Assembly (NCBI RefSeq): GCF_000196115.1
Contig: NC_005027.1
Location: 6,878,001 to 6,942,000 of the forward strand
Direction of reading: 5' to 3'
Source of the DNA: Rhodopirellula baltica SH 1
GTDB lineage: Bacteria > Planctomycetota > Planctomycetia > Pirellulales > Pirellulaceae
Length of the DNA: 64,000 bases
Shown: positions 38,071 through 47,623 of the stretch, piece after piece
How the letters are laid out: the number at the start of each line of letters is the position of its first letter
Position numbering within the stretch: position 1 is the stretch's first letter
Program-made: the position numbers and the translations under genes
The notes under the pieces: generated by a model
Databases searched by the model: none
The model's input: only the letters and a program-made list of their open reading frames with translations
What the model was told of the DNA's origin: nothing

Positions 38071-38140
38071 AGATGAGACGGATTCTGTGGTCAGCCGGGC
38101 GCCGCCGTTGGTGGGACGATGAATTCCATATTCGCGCAGC

Positions 38141-38173
38141 AAACAAGCTGCTCAGGTGAACCGGAGCAGCTTG
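38141..38173 (-). terminator. Terminator of the ffh-rpsP-trmD-rplS operon
   Basis: On the - strand, CAAGCTGCTC pairs perfectly with GAGCAGCTTG (38144-38153 and 38164-38173) around a 10-nt loop, followed by TTTG. It lies 31 bases after the rplS stop. Confidence 0.75.
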
Positions 38174-38204
38174 GCGAGTGTTTTGAGTTGGTCGCGGGCG
38201 GCGA

Positions 38205-38558
38205 TCAAACGCGGCGACGTTCTTTCAAACGAACAGCCTTGCCGACGCGATCGCGAAGGAAGTACAGCTTGGCGCGACGGGTGACACCGCTGCGTTTGAC
38301 TTCGACTTTTTCGATGCGTGGGCTGTGGACTGGGAACTTACGTTCCACCCCTTCACCAGCCACGATGCGGCGAACGGTGAACATCTCTTGAGCACCTTTG
38401 CCACTGCGGCCGATCACGACGCCGGTGAAAACTTGGATCCGCTCTTTGTTGCCTTCCAAAATCTTGGAGTGCACGTCCACGGTGTCGCCAATATCGAACT
38501 GGGGCGCGTTTTCTTTTTGGTTGGCCTTGTCGACCATGTCCATGATGGCGTTGTTCAT
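38205..38558 (-). CDS. rplS: 50S ribosomal protein L19
   Basis: 117 residues, the normal L19 length. [33 protein letters not shown] and the basic end [24 protein letters not shown] are family signatures. It sits at the 30S-50S interface of the ribosome. ATG 38558 is the family start; the upstream open frame (to 38858) lies inside trmD on another frame and is not used. It is the last gene of the operon, 19 bases after trmD. Confidence 0.97.
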   Translation of the reverse strand: MNNAIMDMVDKANQKENAPQFDIGDTVDVHSKILEGNKERIQVFTGVVIGRSGKGAQEMFTVRRIVAGEGVERKFPVHSPRIEKVEVKRSGVTRRAKLYFLRDRVGKAVRLKERRRV

Positions 38559-38577
38559 TTGAGAACCTCTTCGATGT

Positions 38578-39306
38578 TCAGGAGAGTTTGTTGGTTTGTT
38601 CTGGGTTGTTTTTTGAATGCTCGGGCAGCAAATCGCGGCGACGGTCAATCGTTCTCGCCCGGCTTTGTTCAGCTCGCCAAGCGGCGATCGCGGCGTGATC
38701 GCCGCTGAGCAGAACATCGGGGACGGTGTGGCCTTCGAATTCACGGGGCCGGGTGTACTGGGGGAACTCGAGCATCCGATTTCCTCGGCTGAACGAATCA
38801 TCCAGGCTGCTTTGTTCATCGCCGAGCACGCCGGGCAGCAACCGGACGACAGCGTCAATGATGGTCATCGCGGCCACTTCGCCTCCGTTGAGGACAAAGT
38901 CGCCAATGCTGATCTCTTCGGGCTGGAGGATGTCCAGCACGCGTTGATCAAATCCTTCGTAACGACCACACATCAACATGATACGGTCGCTGGTGGCGAG
39001 GTCTTCGGCCAACCGTTGGTCGAGCCGTCGACCTTGCGGGGTCAACAAAATCTTTCGAGCCGGGACATCGGCCATGGCGTCCACGTCCCGAACACAAGTC
39101 ACGGTCGGTTCGACCTGCAACAACATTCCGGGGCCGCCGCCGAAAGGACGGTCATCGACTTTGCGATGAGGGGTGTCTTCGGCCCAATCTCGGAGGTTGT
39201 GTCGCTGAATCTCAACCAAACCTCGAACAATCGCCTTGTCCAGCAAGCTTTGGGTCAGATAACCGTCAAAGATCGCTGGGAACAGGGTGACAACGTCGAA
39301 TCTCAC
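38578..39306 (-). CDS. trmD: tRNA (guanine-N1)-methyltransferase TrmD
   Basis: 242 residues. It methylates G37 of tRNAs with AdoMet, preventing +1 frameshifts. [66 protein letters not shown] and [29 protein letters not shown] show the SPOUT trefoil knot. The start codon is GTG at 39306, overlapping the rpsP stop by 4 bases (GTGA), so translation is coupled to rpsP. Confidence 0.97.
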   Translation of the reverse strand: MRFDVVTLFPAIFDGYLTQSLLDKAIVRGLVEIQRHNLRDWAEDTPHRKVDDRPFGGGPGMLLQVEPTVTCVRDVDAMADVPARKILLTPQGRRLDQRLAEDLATSDRIMLMCGRYEGFDQRVLDILQPEEISIGDFVLNGGEVAAMTIIDAVVRLLPGVLGDEQSSLDDSFSRGNRMLEFPQYTRPREFEGHTVPDVLLSGDHAAIAAWRAEQSRARTIDRRRDLLPEHSKNNPEQTNKLS

Positions 39307-39743
39307 TCCGTGGTGGCTTCTGCAGCAGGAGCGTCGTCTGTGGAAGCTTCGGCAGCTGGTTCTTCCGCGGGGGCTTCTTCAGCAGGAGCTTCCGCAACCG
39401 GTGCGGCCTTGGGAGCCGGAGCTTCTGGTGGTGGTGTGTAGTCTTTGCGGCGTCCGAGACGCTCCACAGCAGCCTTTTGGGCTTCGAGGTGTGAACCGTC
39501 AGTGCCGTACTTTTTGATCAGCACAGCCACTTTGTCGCTGGGTTGAGCACCAACGCCAATCCAGTAGTCGACGCGATCGGCTTTCAGCGTGGTGCGTGCA
39601 TCGGTTTCGGGGCACATTGGATCGTAGGTGCCGAGTTCTTCGATCACACGACCATCACGTGGGTTGCGTTGATCCACTGCACAAACACGAAAGAAAGGAC
39701 GGTGCGTACGTCCCATCTTTTTCATGCGAATTCTTACTGCCAT
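39303..39743 (-). CDS. rpsP: 30S ribosomal protein S16 with an Ala/Glu/Pro-rich tail
   Basis: 146 residues. The S16 core (MAVRIRMKKMGRTHRPFFRVCAVDQRNPRDGRVIEELGTYDPM) takes up about the first 85-95 residues, the usual family size. The remaining ~50 residues are an Ala/Glu/Pro/Thr low-complexity tail with EEAPAEEPAAEA-like repeats. Tails like this are seen on S16 in some planctomycetes and other phyla; its function is unknown. Second gene of the ffh-rpsP-trmD-rplS operon. Confidence 0.96.
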   Translation of the reverse strand: MAVRIRMKKMGRTHRPFFRVCAVDQRNPRDGRVIEELGTYDPMCPETDARTTLKADRVDYWIGVGAQPSDKVAVLIKKYGTDGSHLEAQKAAVERLGRRKDYTPPPEAPAPKAAPVAEAPAEEAPAEEPAAEASTDDAPAAEATTE

Positions 39744-39833
39744 GTCGGTCGTTTCTCCAAGGAATTGAGGTTGATTTCGGGGGCTGAAGACAGAGGGCTG
39801 TACCTGCTCTGGTCTCGGCCCACTTCATCTCAC

Positions 39834-41309
39834 TCAGCGTTTTTTACGTTTGAGTTTTCGTTTTAGCTTTTCGCGTTCTTTTTTTTGCTGGGCCTTTTCG
39901 GCCGGGGAAAGTCGTTTTCCCGTGCTTTGTTTTGTTTTCAAGCCGCCCAGGCGGGGGTCGCCCGACATCGCGTTGGCCTGAATTTGACGCATCATCGCCA
40001 TCCGATCGCCACTGCCCTTTCCGGACATGGCTTGCATCATCGGCTTCATCACGTCGAATTGTTTGATCAATTGCGTGATCACCGGCGATTGAACGCCTGC
40101 ACCCTTGGCAATTCGGGTGCGACGGGTCGCATCGATCAGCTTAGGGTTTTTGCGTTCGGCGGGGGTCATTGAATTGATCGCCCCGATGATTTGTCGGAGT
40201 TGGCCGCCGGCCGCTTCCGATTCCATCGCTTCTTTGAATTGACCCATGCCAGGCATCAGCCCCATCATGCGTCCCATCAACCCAGGCTGGGCGACTTTCT
40301 GCATCATGTTTTTGAAATCGTCGAGCGAGAATTCGCCGCTGGCCATTTTGGCCTCCAGCTCTTCTCGTTCTTGTTCGTCGACGATTCGGTGGGCTTCGCG
40401 AGCCGCAGCGACCATGTCGCCCATCTGCAGGATGCGGCTGGCCATTCCTTCAGGGCGGAAGGGTTCCAGAGCATCAAAGTGCTCACCCGTTCCCATGAAC
40501 TTGATCGGGACGCCGGTCACCTGTTTGACCGACAGCAATGCTCCGCCACGAGCGTCACCGTCCAGCTTGGTCATGACGACGCCGTCCAGTTCCAGGGCGT
40601 CGTTGAACGCACCCGCACTGTTGACCGCGTCTTGGCCAGTCATGCCGTCGACCACGAGGTAAACCTGGTCAGGGCCGACTTTGCGGTCGATCTTCTTCAG
40701 CTCGGCCATCAACTCAGCGTCGATCGCCAAACGCCCGGCCGTATCCAGAATCACGACGCGGTTGCCGTCACGACGAGCCATCTCGACGCCGGCTTGGCAA
40801 ACTTTGACGGGGTCTTTGTGGTCGGTTTCAGCGTGGACCGGGACGCCGAGTTGCGAACCGATCACTTTGAGTTGCTCGATGGCGGCGGGGCGTTGCAAGT
40901 CAGCCGCGACGAGAAGGGGGGTGATGTTTTGTTCTTGCAGCAGCTTGGTCAGCTTGCCGCAGGTCGTCGTTTTCCCGCTACCTTGCAACCCACACAGCAT
41001 GATGATCGTGGGACCATCGGCTTTGAGATTCAAAGCGGAATCGACTGGGCCAAGCGTTTCCACCAGCTCGTCGTAGACAATCCGAACCAGTTCTTCCTGT
41101 GGCCGAAGCGACAAAAGAACGCGTTTCCCGAGGGCTTTCTCGGAAACATGCCCCATAAAGTCTTTGACGACGCTGTAGCTGACGTCGGCTTCGAGCAGCG
41201 ATTGCTCCACGATCTTCAGACCATCGCGCATATTGCCTTCGGTCAGTTTGCCTTTGCCAGACAAACTTTTGAAAGCGGATTGCAGACCGTCGGAGAGAGA
41301 ATCGAACAC
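39834..41309 (-). CDS. ffh: Signal recognition particle GTPase Ffh (SRP54)
   Basis: 491 residues. The N domain is about 1-90 and the G domain about 95-295, with GLQGSGKTTTCGKL (P-loop), DTAGRLAIDAELM and TKLDGDARGGALLSV. The Met-rich M domain follows, about 300-440 (MMGLMPGMGQFKEAM, IAKGAGVQSPVITQLIKQFDVMKPMMQAM). The end is a very basic Lys/Arg tail. It binds signal peptides and 4.5S/SRP RNA for co-translational membrane targeting through FtsY. It starts the rpsP-trmD-rplS operon; 90 bases separate it from rpsP. Confidence 0.97.
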   Translation of the reverse strand: MFDSLSDGLQSAFKSLSGKGKLTEGNMRDGLKIVEQSLLEADVSYSVVKDFMGHVSEKALGKRVLLSLRPQEELVRIVYDELVETLGPVDSALNLKADGPTIIMLCGLQGSGKTTTCGKLTKLLQEQNITPLLVAADLQRPAAIEQLKVIGSQLGVPVHAETDHKDPVKVCQAGVEMARRDGNRVVILDTAGRLAIDAELMAELKKIDRKVGPDQVYLVVDGMTGQDAVNSAGAFNDALELDGVVMTKLDGDARGGALLSVKQVTGVPIKFMGTGEHFDALEPFRPEGMASRILQMGDMVAAAREAHRIVDEQEREELEAKMASGEFSLDDFKNMMQKVAQPGLMGRMMGLMPGMGQFKEAMESEAAGGQLRQIIGAINSMTPAERKNPKLIDATRRTRIAKGAGVQSPVITQLIKQFDVMKPMMQAMSGKGSGDRMAMMRQIQANAMSGDPRLGGLKTKQSTGKRLSPAEKAQQKKEREKLKRKLKRKKR

Positions 41310-41601
41310 GCGGCGGAGGGGGCGGGCGAATTGGCGGTTTTTTCAGGAAAGCCCGGCAGTTTATCCAGGATGCTGCGGTTTTGTAAATGGAGAGAACGCC
41401 GAATTCCGCTTGGAAAACGTTTTCGTGAGGCGTTGGAGGCTTGGGGGAAAGAGACGCAGGGGCTCGAGGAGTGAGGAGATTGATTGAAAAGGTGAAATTG
41501 CAAGCCGTGAGGTGCGAAAGCCGAGCGGGGACGCGGTGCGGGTCTGGCAGACGCGTTGGGGGGCGGTCTCGGCGGGCTTGGAAGCCCACCGTACGGAGAT
41601 G

Positions 41602-41776
<175 letters not shown>

Positions 41777-41881
41777 CCCCGTGACCTAACGTGTCACTCC
41801 GGTTGCGATCCTATGTGTGTCGCCGGGAGGTTCACTCGGCGGCGGACTCCCGCAACCGCCTTTTCACGGAAGAATAATCTC

Positions 41882-42292
41882 ATGGCTAAGTTTTACGTTC
41901 AGTGTGGTGCCCGCTCTTTGGTCGTCGACGCGATGGATGCTGATGCTGCCGCGATGCACAGTGTTGACCTGGCAATGCAACCGCATTTGTGGATTTATGA
42001 CGACGAAGGATTGACCGATTCGGACCGGCACAGCCACGTGATGCTGGAAGCTTTGATGCACATGGCCACCGAAATTCGGGTCAGCGAACAAGGCTTTGAT
42101 CGAGTCGACGCCGCTCGTTTCGGAACGCCGGACATGGTGCATCAGTGGCATCAAACGATGGTTGGGCTGGCCCGACTGATGATGGCCGCCGGTTTGGCGT
42201 CACGGCCGATGCGTCAACTGGCAACCGCTGCGGTCGGGAAATCTGTTTGCAGCACTCCGCAGGAAGCCGAATCCAAACGCTTGCCTCGGTGA
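41882..42292 (+). CDS. Small conserved-type hypothetical protein
   Basis: 136 residues, no recognised domain. MAKFYVQCGARSLVVDAMDADAAAMHSVDLAMQPHLWIYDDEGL begins an alpha/beta-looking fold, followed by Met/His/Ala-rich helices (HVMLEALMHMATEIRVSEQGFD, MVHQWHQTMVGLARLMMAAGL). No signal peptide or membrane segment. ATG 41882 is chosen because the coding character begins there; the frame is open to 41813. It stands alone, so context gives no function. Confidence 0.65.
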   Translation: MAKFYVQCGARSLVVDAMDADAAAMHSVDLAMQPHLWIYDDEGLTDSDRHSHVMLEALMHMATEIRVSEQGFDRVDAARFGTPDMVHQWHQTMVGLARLMMAAGLASRPMRQLATAAVGKSVCSTPQEAESKRLPR

Positions 42293-42374
42293 TTGGCCGG
42301 TTGAAAGCCAACCAGTTTGCAGTTCGCAATCGTCAATATCACTCTTCCGATGGTCGCGTTTTCGTAAGGGATCG

Positions 42375-42413
42375 CCCTCCCCTCGCTTCGCTCGACCCTC
42401 CCAGGGGGAGGGT
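42375..42413. repeat. R3 palindromic repeat
   Basis: Copy of the CCCTCCCCTCGCTTCGCTCG / GGGGGAGGGTGA element also seen at 34672-34713, in the spacer between two convergent genes. Confidence 0.6.
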
Positions 42414-42531
42414 GATGGAAAACGCTGGTCGGTACAGCACTTAAGGTTGTGTAGTCTCGAAAGTGCGCGGGATTTTTGGGCCCAGTGACGCTCGTGCGGA
42501 GTAGGCATGCTCCCGCCGTGCGGTTCGTGGC

Positions 42532-43326
42532 TCAGCTGGCAGCTCGTTTGCCTTTTTCACCGCAAGGAGAATTGACGTGATCGTTCTCGCCGTTTCGTTT
42601 GCGAAAGCGCCCTTCGCGGCAGGCTGAATCGATCGCGTCGTCCAAGACTTGGTTGTAGTAGTTCAGCCGAGTTTCGGCGTGATCCAGAGATCCGCCAAAC
42701 GATCGTTCGAGGTCCAGGTAGATCAGTGGCACTGGCAATTCAGTGACGTGAAGTCCCGCCGCCGCAGCTTCCACCCACAATTGGAGCGGCATCGCATAGC
42801 CGTCGTCAGTGATCTTCAGCTCACGCAGTGCTTCGGTCCGGTAGGCTTTGAAGCCACAAAACGCATCCGTCAGCGAAAAACCGAGTCGGCGGTTGATGTC
42901 CGACGTGATCCGGCGATTGATAAACATTCTTTCCTGCGGCGGAGCGTCGTCGCCTTCGAATTCCTTCAGGTAACGGCTTCCGGAAACAATGTCCGCGTGT
43001 CGGCCGGCTGCAATGAACTCTGGAATTCCGCAGGGTTGATGTTGTCCGTCGCAGTCCAGTGTCACGACGCCTTCGAAGTTATTTTCGATCGCGTAGGAGA
43101 ATACGGTTTGCAATGCGGCGCCGTAGCCCCGGTTTTCAGGGTGATGCACGACTGAAACGGAGTCTGGCAAGCGGCTGGCCCAAGCGTCCAAGCGTTCTTG
43201 GGTTCCGTCTGTGCTGCCGTCATCAACGACCAACACTTGATCGGTGAACTTCAGCACGTTCTCAAGGACTTCGTCGACGTATTGAGCTTCGTTGTAGACA
43301 GGGAGTGCGGTCAGCCAAGGTTTCAT
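42532..43326 (-). CDS. Family 2 glycosyltransferase (dolichol-phosphate mannosyltransferase-like)
   Basis: 264 residues of a GT-A fold. ALPVYNEAQYVDEVLENVLKFTDQVLVVDDGSTDGTQERL is the nucleotide-sugar-binding start, and LDCDGQHQPCGIPEF near 92 contains the DxD metal site. GSRYLKEFEGDDAPPQERMFINRRITSDINRRLGFSLTDAFCGFKAYR is the DPM1/GtrB-like region. There are no C-terminal membrane segments, so it probably acts on the cytoplasmic face on a polyprenyl-phosphate or similar acceptor. The acceptor is inference. Confidence 0.85.
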   Translation of the reverse strand: MKPWLTALPVYNEAQYVDEVLENVLKFTDQVLVVDDGSTDGTQERLDAWASRLPDSVSVVHHPENRGYGAALQTVFSYAIENNFEGVVTLDCDGQHQPCGIPEFIAAGRHADIVSGSRYLKEFEGDDAPPQERMFINRRITSDINRRLGFSLTDAFCGFKAYRTEALRELKITDDGYAMPLQLWVEAAAAGLHVTELPVPLIYLDLERSFGGSLDHAETRLNYYNQVLDDAIDSACREGRFRKRNGENDHVNSPCGEKGKRAAS

Positions 43327-43933
43327 GGTTCGTTTCTCTTTCGATTCTCACACGTGCCCAGCGAGTTGCTGGCACGGCGTATTTTTGTTCGCGTTTAGGT
43401 CGCTTGCGGAGTTGGTTTGAAAAGCACCTGGCTGGCAGATCGCCAAGGCCAATCGACCGAAGCCTTCCACTTCAAAATGTTGCGGGACTGTCGTGTTCCG
43501 CCATGGCAGGATTCTCTCTTGGAAAGCCGATGCATGATCGGCCGCATGTCGATCGGCGGCTCTCGGAGTGCAGGTTGACAGGTGACTTTGCCCCGCCGTC
43601 TTTGCGACTCATTTCGATTTGCCGGCGATTGTGACAGTTTTTCCTGCACAATCCCACGATTGCAACCGATGTGCCCCGGTGAAGGCCTCACTTCAAAAAA
43701 CCAAGAAAAAAATCCGAATCGCTTGGGCTAGTTGAGGTTGACGCTGCTGCTGGCCTTCGCCAAACTCCCCCGCTTCGATTGCGTCCCAGTCTTTTTCTGG
43801 GTTCGGTCGTTTAACAAGTGGGAGATTCTGCCGCCGGGCGTTCTTTCAGCCGATTGTATCAGTTGGCTGGTAACAAAGAGTTCGGGCCAGCGTGGAATCG
43901 CCATACCACCCGACACAAATGAGTCGTGACTAA
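43327..43933. other. Spacer with no supported gene between the glycosyltransferase and rplA
   Basis: 607 bases between divergent genes. It must hold the promoters of both, but no clean -35/-10 pair can be assigned by eye, and the region contains no rplK. An AT-rich run near 43695-43715 is a candidate promoter zone. No repeat-family copy is seen here. Confidence 0.5.
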
Positions 43934-44611
43934 ATGGGAAAGAAATCCAAGCGGTATCGTGCCGCCCTCGAAAAACAGCCCAAGGAAATGCTTCCATTGG
44001 GCAAGGCCGTCGAGGTATTGAAAACATACGACGCCACGAAGTTCGACCAAACGGTCGAAGTTCACATGCGTTTGGGCGTGGATCCAAACCAGGCTGATCA
44101 AATCATCCGTGGCTCGCTCGTCCTGCCGCACGGCATTGGCAAGACACAGCGTGTGATCGTGTTCGCTAAAGGCGACGCTGCCAAAGCGGCTGAAGAAGCC
44201 GGTGCGGATGAAGTCGGCCAAGAAGACTTGGCCAAAAAGATCAAAGATGGCTGGACAGACTTCGATGTCTGTATTGCCGCCCCCGACATGATGGGATTGG
44301 TTGGACCTTTGGGCCGAGTTCTCGGTCCACGTGGTTTGATGCCAAGCCCTCGTGCTGGAACTGTGACACCTGACGTCGGTAAAGTCGTCAGCGAATACAA
44401 GGCCGGTAAGGTTGAGTTCCGAAACGACAAGGGTGGCAACGTCCACGCGATGGTCGGCAAGATGAGCTTCGAAGCTAACAAGCTCGAAGAAAACATCGCG
44501 TCGTTCGTCGATTTCATTTCGGCGATGAAGCCACAGTCCATTAAAGGCACGTACATCAAAGGCGTGGCGATCTGTGCAACGATGACCCCTAGTGTTCGCG
44601 TTGCTACCTAG
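43934..44611 (+). CDS. rplA: 50S ribosomal protein L1
   Basis: 225 residues, normal for L1. [88 protein letters not shown] and [22 protein letters not shown] are the family signatures. It binds 23S rRNA at the stalk and often represses its own operon. In most bacteria rplK precedes it; here it follows a 607-base spacer after a glycosyltransferase. Confidence 0.97.
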   Translation: MGKKSKRYRAALEKQPKEMLPLGKAVEVLKTYDATKFDQTVEVHMRLGVDPNQADQIIRGSLVLPHGIGKTQRVIVFAKGDAAKAAEEAGADEVGQEDLAKKIKDGWTDFDVCIAAPDMMGLVGPLGRVLGPRGLMPSPRAGTVTPDVGKVVSEYKAGKVEFRNDKGGNVHAMVGKMSFEANKLEENIASFVDFISAMKPQSIKGTYIKGVAICATMTPSVRVAT

Positions 44612-44784
44612 CTGCACGGGTTGGCCGGATGATTTCGATCGTCAGGCCGTCCCGATCAACCAGCATCATGGCCGAAAGCGTTGGTTTTCAGATTGATGTT
44701 GGTGGATCAATGTTTTTTGGTCCAACCCCAAACGATCACATCCAACTGCGGCCAAGGTTTGGCTCTTTCGAGTGAAAAAATCCG

Positions 44785-45309
44785 ATGAGTAAATACGTCA
44801 AAGAACTGGTGACTCGCGATCTCAAGCGTCGGCTTGAAGGCGTGGAGGATGCCGTGTTGGTTAACTGCACCGGAATGGATGCAAACACAACCAACGAGCT
44901 GCGTGGCGAACTGGGCCAAAAAGACATCCAGATGATGGTTGTCAAAAACTCACTCGCCCGACGCGCCACTGAAGGCACGTCTCTCTTCCCCGCGTTCGAA
45001 GGAACGAATGGGCAAGTCGCCGTGCTCTGGGGCTCAAGCGACTTCGTCAGTCTGGTAAAGGAAGCCGTCCGGCTGGACAAGGACAAAGAGAAGTTCGAAC
45101 AGTTTGTCACCACGGGCGGCGTTCTGGACGGTGAAAAGCTCGATCCAGAAGGCGTCAAAGCGGTCAGTAAATGGCCCAGTCGTGAAGAACAGATTTCTAT
45201 GTTGGTTGGTCAAATCCTCGGCCCAGGTGCAACACTCAGTGCTGCAATGCTTGGTCCTGGCAAGACACTCAACAGTCAGATCAAGTCCAAGGGCGAAGGC
45301 GACGAATAA
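44785..45309 (+). CDS. rplJ: 50S ribosomal protein L10
   Basis: 174 residues. It is the stalk base that binds L7/L12 dimers. MSKYVKELVTRDLKRRLEGVEDAVLVNCTGMDANTTNELRGELGQKDIQMMVVKNSLARRA is typical. The 173-base gap after rplA is where an L10 leader would be expected; I see no unmistakable fold in it. Confidence 0.96.
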   Translation: MSKYVKELVTRDLKRRLEGVEDAVLVNCTGMDANTTNELRGELGQKDIQMMVVKNSLARRATEGTSLFPAFEGTNGQVAVLWGSSDFVSLVKEAVRLDKDKEKFEQFVTTGGVLDGEKLDPEGVKAVSKWPSREEQISMLVGQILGPGATLSAAMLGPGKTLNSQIKSKGEGDE

Positions 45310-45406
45310 TCGTCTCCGCTCAACCTGCCGGAGCCTTTGTCCTTGCCCCGGCATTTTCCCTGAACCATTTCCGAATCACCTTTTTCGTTTTTGAGGTAGT
45401 TTGACT

Positions 45407-45823
45407 ATGTCCGATGAAGCAACCGCTGTCGCAGAATACAGCGCCGAAGCAAAAGAACTGGGCGACAAGATCGCCAACATGACCCTGAAGCAAGCCAAAG
45501 AATTGAGCGACTACCTCAAGGATGAGCATGGCATCGAGCCAGCCGCCGGCGGTGGTGCTGTGATGATGGCTGGTCCTGCCGGTGACGGTGGTGGCGCTGC
45601 TGAGGTCGAGCAAACCGAATTCGACGTCGTCTTGACCGGTTTCGGCGAAAAGAAGCTGAACGTCGTCAAGGTCGTCAAGAACATCACTGGCGCATCGTTG
45701 ATGGACGCCAAGAAGATGGTCGAAGGTTGCCCAGCAACCCTGAAAGAAGCCGTCTCGAAAGAAGACGCAGAAAAGGTCAAAGCCGAAATCGAAGAAGCTG
45801 GCGGCTCGGTCGAACTCAAGTAG
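45407..45823 (+). CDS. rplL: 50S ribosomal protein L7/L12
   Basis: 138 residues. The N-terminal dimerisation part (about 1-45) and hinge (GGGAVMMAGPAGDGGGAAEVEQ) precede the C-terminal factor-binding domain (FDVVLTGFGEKKLNVVKVVKNITGASLMDAKKMVEGCPATLKEAVSKEDAEKVKAEIEEAGGSVELK). ATG 45407 is preferred: TGAGG at 45392-45396 gives the ribosome binding site, while TTG 45401 also opens the frame. A terminator follows at 45869 and rpoB does not. Confidence 0.96.
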   Translation: MSDEATAVAEYSAEAKELGDKIANMTLKQAKELSDYLKDEHGIEPAAGGGAVMMAGPAGDGGGAAEVEQTEFDVVLTGFGEKKLNVVKVVKNITGASLMDAKKMVEGCPATLKEAVSKEDAEKVKAEIEEAGGSVELK

Positions 45824-45868
45824 TTCGAAGCCGGATTGGTTCGTTCGGAAATCGGTCAAATCAGTCAA

Positions 45869-45907
45869 TGATCGCGAATTCAAATCTTTGAGTTCGCGGT
45901 CATTTTG
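45869..45907 (+). terminator. Terminator after rplL
   Basis: Stem ATGATCGCGAA (45869-45879) and TTCGCGGTCAT (45894-45904), with one G.U pair, a 14-nt loop and TTTT at 45904-45907. The rest of the 45824-46179 spacer shows no gene. Confidence 0.78.
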
Positions 45908-46179
45908 CTGCGCGGACAGCTGTTGTTCCGCGTCTGATTCGATTCCACATCGGTCAGTGCTTCGTTAGCCCATTCGGCCGTCTTCGTTGGCCGCATTGTG
46001 CGATTGAAATCAATTGATTTGCAGCACGGTCCATCTCGCTTCAGCTAGACTGGAGGTCCGGTCTGCCTTTCGATGCTGCGCCACTGTTCCGGTGGTTGTC
46101 GTCGCTCGGCGTGACCGCCATTGATTCACCCCATCATGATTTTCACGCCCCACCTCTGAACCGTCAGGAACAGCCCACC

Positions 46180-47124
46180 ATGTTGCCACGTCGTCATTTT
46201 TTGCAGTCGCTTGCCGCCACCACAGCCGTTGCCGGAATCGCTGGTTCACGCATGCTGGCTCATGCCCACGAAGGGCATGACCACGATCACGCTCCTTTCA
46301 AAATCTCGTTGGCGGAATGGTCGCTGCACCGAACCCTGCGTGATGACTCCGTTGGCATTACCAACTTGGACTTCCCAAAGGTTGCGAAGGAACAGTTTGG
46401 GATCGACGCGATTGAGTACGTCAATCAATTCTTCAAGGACAAAGCTCGCGACGAGAAGTATTTGACGGATTTGAAGGGGCGTTGCAGCGACAACGGCGTG
46501 AAGAGCTTGCTCATCATGGTTGACGGCGAAGGCCGTTTGGGTGATCCAAACAAAGAGGCTCGCGCGAAGGCGGTCGAAAACCATCACCAGTGGGTCGACG
46601 CCGCAAAGTTCCTTGGTTGTCACTCGATCCGTGTCAACGCGGCCAGTGGTGGATCGTATCTCGAGCAAATCGAGTACGCCGCGGACGGGCTCAGCCAACT
46701 CAGCGAGTATGCCGCCAAGCAAGACATCAATGTCATCGTCGAAAACCACGGTGGACTGAGCAGCAACGGTGCTTGGTTGGCTGTTGTGATGGAGCGTGTT
46801 GGGATGGATAACTGTGGCACGTTGCCTGACTTTGGCAACTTCTTCATCTCACGTGGGAAGAATGCGGACGAGTTTGATCGTTACCACGGCGTGCAAGCGT
46901 TGATGCCTTATGCGAAAGCCGTCAGTGCAAAGACGCATGACTTTGACGAGGATGGCAACGAGAAGAACACCGACTACTTCAAGATGATGAAGATTGTCAC
47001 CGACTTTGGTTACAACGGCTATGTCGGGATCGAATACGAGGGTGGCGGTCTCAGCGAAGCCGAAGGCATCAAAGCCAGCAAGAAATTGCTCGAACGCGTT
47101 CGCGAAGAATTGGCCAAGGCCTGA
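46180..47124 (+). CDS. Tat-exported sugar phosphate isomerase/epimerase-like TIM-barrel protein
   Basis: 314 residues. [29 protein letters not shown] is a twin-arginine signal, followed directly by the His-rich HEGHDHDHA. The mature part is an AP-endonuclease-2-like TIM barrel: [87 protein letters not shown]. The Glu, Asp and His ligands of the family metal site appear in the expected strands. Planctomycete genomes have many of these proteins, presumed to act on sugars or polyols in the periplasm; the substrate is unknown. Met 46180 is chosen because it gives the Tat signal. Confidence 0.85.
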   Translation: MLPRRHFLQSLAATTAVAGIAGSRMLAHAHEGHDHDHAPFKISLAEWSLHRTLRDDSVGITNLDFPKVAKEQFGIDAIEYVNQFFKDKARDEKYLTDLKGRCSDNGVKSLLIMVDGEGRLGDPNKEARAKAVENHHQWVDAAKFLGCHSIRVNAASGGSYLEQIEYAADGLSQLSEYAAKQDINVIVENHGGLSSNGAWLAVVMERVGMDNCGTLPDFGNFFISRGKNADEFDRYHGVQALMPYAKAVSAKTHDFDEDGNEKNTDYFKMMKIVTDFGYNGYVGIEYEGGGLSEAEGIKASKKLLERVREELAKA

Positions 47125-47148
47125 TTTCATTCCCAACAATTTGAATGG

Positions 47149-47179
47149 AAAAACCCGGCGCACCGCGTCGGGTTTTTTT
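47149..47179 (+). terminator. Terminator after the TIM-barrel gene
   Basis: AAAAACCCGGCG (47149-47160) pairs with CGTCGGGTTTTT (47166-47177), with one wobble and a 5-nt loop, followed by more Ts. Confidence 0.88.
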
Positions 47180-47207
47180 CGTGGTTGGGGGAAGTAGGAA
47201 AGGGCCA

Positions 47208-47340
47208 CAGGCGTAGGCCAGGTTCCACCTGGCGATGGTTGCGTGCCGGTGAATGCTGTGCTTGCGATGGCATACGAATCACGCCTCGCTTTGTTCCAAA
47301 GCATCGGCTTGGTTGCCATGTGCAACATGGCCTACGAGGG
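47208..47340. repeat. R2 repeat, one copy, followed by an R1 hairpin
   Basis: Has all three R2 hairpins: GCCAGGT-TCC-ACCTGGC, GCTTTG-TTC-CAAAGC and GCCATGT-GCA-ACATGGC. An R1-like CTCGGTGG/CCATCGAG stem is at about 47484-47505. No gene is supported in 47180-47592. Confidence 0.85.
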
Positions 47341-47623
47341 AGAAATGCAAATTGCAAACTGGGCATTGCAAACTGGCAATTGCTGGTCGGTGAGGTCGCG
47401 ACAGTTTCTGAAGCGAAAGCAATTTGCAATTTGCATTTGTTAATTTGCACTTTGCAATTCGGATCTCGCAAAAAACTCGCGTGACTCGGTGGGGGCCATC
47501 GAGCTACAGGTTTCATGATCCACCTGGCGATTGTTCTCCGCCGAGCAAATTTGTTCTCGCGACGGCATGTCGTTTGGACGCCTCGCTTTGTTGGGACGTT
47601 CGATTTACAACTTGCGTATTCAA

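Noticed and set aside
38559-38858. 100-codon extension of rplS
   Set aside because: It lies inside trmD in another frame; L19 is complete from 38558.
40191-41474. 427-codon open frame on the + strand
   Set aside because: Antisense to ffh, which has complete GTPase motifs on the - strand.
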